A stretch of 64,000 nt of DNA from contig JAXHTS010000035.1 of NCBI GenBank assembly GCA_034190085.1, positions 1 to 64,000 on the forward strand. The letters are read 5' to 3'. Of the stretch, positions 62,734 through 64,000 are shown in pieces; within the stretch, counting starts at the first letter, position 1; every line of letters starts with the position of its first letter. The notes beneath the pieces are model-generated. The model was given only the letters and a program-made list of their open reading frames with translations. It was not told where the DNA came from and ran no database searches. A program made the position numbers and the translations under genes. The DNA is from Spirochaetota bacterium. Lineage in GTDB: Bacteria; Spirochaetota; UBA4802; JAFGDQ01.

Positions 62734-64000
62734 TTATATCAATATTCTCAAGCCGCCAAGTAGTTGAAACCCAGGCTCTGGATAGTCTTCACGAAGGTTA
62801 TATTTATTGTTGTAAAGATTTTCAATTCTGGCATATGCATAAAATCCGTCATGAACCTGCCTCTGTATACCAAAATAACCTATCATAGCCTCTTCAAGTT
62901 TATTGTCTTCATCAGGATCAGTGTCAACTCTACCAATATACTTATTTGTCCATTCCAGCTTCCACTTCTTTCCATTATACTTAATCGTGTTAGAAAACTT
63001 TCTGTTGGCAATATAGGTAATATTTTTATCTGCATCAAAATAGGAATACTCAAAACCAAAAGCGAGTTCCAGTATCTTTTTATACAATATCAAATTTGTA
63101 TCAATCCTTGTGTTATAATGTATCACTGAAATAGTATCTGCACTAAGTACATTCCCATTAACAGTTGCGTAGTTATAGAAATTATTATTTTTTTCGATTT
63201 CCAGATTTCCTTTCAAGTTTAGTCTACTGTTCATCCTGTATTCTAATCTTATATCCCCATGATGCACCCTCCCTGGTGGAAGGTCATAGCTAGGTTTAAT
63301 ATATTTCTGTCCAAGATAGAACTCCTCTGGCTTAAAGGGGACTATATCATATCGATATAAAATAAAAGAAGATATATGTTTATAGCCCTTAAGAGAAAAA
63401 CCAATTATTGGGAAGGGGAAGAGAAGGGGATCTTCATCCTTATTCCAATCATAACCCAGACCTATACTTATTCCAAAATTACTTGAGACATTTATATCAT
63501 CTATAATCTCAAAATCAAGGTATCTATCATTATCAATATATCTTACGGAATAATTATACAGGAATCCTCCTATTCCAAATCTAATCCTATTGTGTGCAGA
63601 CCAAATATATTCGCTGCCAGTGTCGAAATTAAATTGGTTTAATTTGCTTTTTCTATCATCAAATTCAATAGCCTTCAACCTATGAACATAACCGGCACCA
63701 CCAAGGCTAAGATACCATTCAGAGGAGGTTGAATACTCATAAATATTCTTGATAGAGAGTTCAAACTTATCCTTTTCTTCTCGGCTATAAACAGGATTGT
63801 TGAACATACCTCTGGAATCGCTATCCACAACTGCGTCGAATGTTAATTTCATTCTTTCAAGTATATTGGAATTGCCCGTAAATCCAATTCTATTCTCATT
63901 AAAACTCGAATTAGTGTATTTCCGACCATTGTAACCAAAATCGTTAGATCTCTTAAAATGTGAACTCAAGAGATAAACAAAATCCTCTCCCTCTTGAGAT
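62734..64000 (-). CDS. TonB-dependent-receptor-like outer membrane barrel, partial
   Basis: The reading frame is open up to the right edge (residues SQEGEDFVYL before the first TTG at 63969), so the 5' part, including any signal peptide, plug and TonB box, is outside the window. The visible 420 residues are aromatic-rich beta-strands, ending in ARIENLYNNKYNLREDYPEP and the final strand FQLLGGLRILI, the usual end of TonB-dependent receptors. It is followed directly by the ExbB/TolQ and ExbD/TolR genes. The substrate is unknown. Confidence 0.75.
   Translation of the reverse strand, partial: SQEGEDFVYLLSSHFKRSNDFGYNGRKYTNSSFNENRIGFTGNSNILERMKLTFDAVVDSDSRGMFNNPVYSREEKDKFELSIKNIYEYSTSSEWYLSLGGAGYVHRLKAIEFDDRKSKLNQFNFDTGSEYIWSAHNRIRFGIGGFLYNYSVRYIDNDRYLDFEIIDDINVSSNFGISIGLGYDWNKDEDPLLFPFPIIGFSLKGYKHISSFILYRYDIVPFKPEEFYLGQKYIKPSYDLPPGRVHHGDIRLEYRMNSRLNLKGNLEIEKNNNFYNYATVNGNVLSADTISVIHYNTRIDTNLILYKKILELAFGFEYSYFDADKNITYIANRKFSNTIKYNGKKWKLEWTNKYIGRVDTDPDEDNKLEEAMIGYFGIQRQVHDGFYAYARIENLYNNKYNLREDYPEPGFQLLGGLRILI

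Overview
The window looks like chromosomal DNA of a low-GC, diderm (outer-membrane and LPS-bearing) bacterium with an anaerobic or microaerobic flavour. The evidence is bamA, a skp-like gene, lpxD and lpxA in one run, TolQ/TolR-type genes next to an outer-membrane receptor barrel, several lipoproteins, and many Fe-S and radical-SAM proteins. The gene set (yajC, a charged membrane protein, secD, secF; an HD-GYP protein; OmpA/PD40; a lipoprotein MsrB-MsrA) would fit a Leptospira-like spirochaete or a related deep lineage. The phylum is an inference I cannot settle from this sequence.

Layout. 1-0.74 kb: broken IS481-family insertion sequence running off the left edge. 0.75-4.4 kb (minus): a sulfur and Fe-S operon, Rrf2 regulator, cysK, nifS-type desulfurase, nadA. 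5.1-9.3 kb (plus): tatC with a lysine-rich extension, pgk, a GH13 glycosidase, a cytidine-deaminase-fold enzyme. 9.35-17.4 kb: an accessory island rich in palindromic repeats. It holds small membrane proteins, a GxxExxY gene inside long inverted repeats, a 1.1k-residue CHAT-NTPase-TPR protein with near-identical 120-bp repeats, a small Cys-rich protein and a second decayed IS481 copy.

18-24.9 kb: MsrB-MsrA lipoprotein, an SLC13 transporter, a winged-helix/ferredoxin protein, zupT, a DnaC-like ATPase and folK. 24.9-28.9 kb (minus): an overlapping set of HD-GYP protein, degenerate metallophosphatase, rhodanese and DoxX/MauE membrane protein. 29-36 kb: trpS, CDP-alcohol phosphatidyltransferase, mtaB, two oligopeptide-type permeases, moaD and moaE. 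36.6-40.4 kb: outer-membrane barrel, OmpA/PD40 protein, a CheB-type methylesterase. 40.8-45.8 kb (minus): three radical-SAM genes. Two are tandem glycyl-radical-enzyme activases followed by a 54-residue protein resembling the small Fe-S subunits of benzylsuccinate-synthase-type enzymes, with no catalytic subunit in the window. I regard this as the most interesting locus, followed by the CHAT island.

46-64 kb: a membrane-anchored unknown and a Gfo/Idh/MocA oxidoreductase on plus; then, on minus, ribE, ribD, a membrane protein, secF, secD, a charged membrane protein and yajC. After these come an L,D-transpeptidase lipoprotein, the envelope run lpxA, lpxD, skp-like, bamA, then exbD/tolR, exbB/tolQ and a TonB-dependent-receptor-like barrel cut by the right edge. 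No rRNA, tRNA or CRISPR array was seen.
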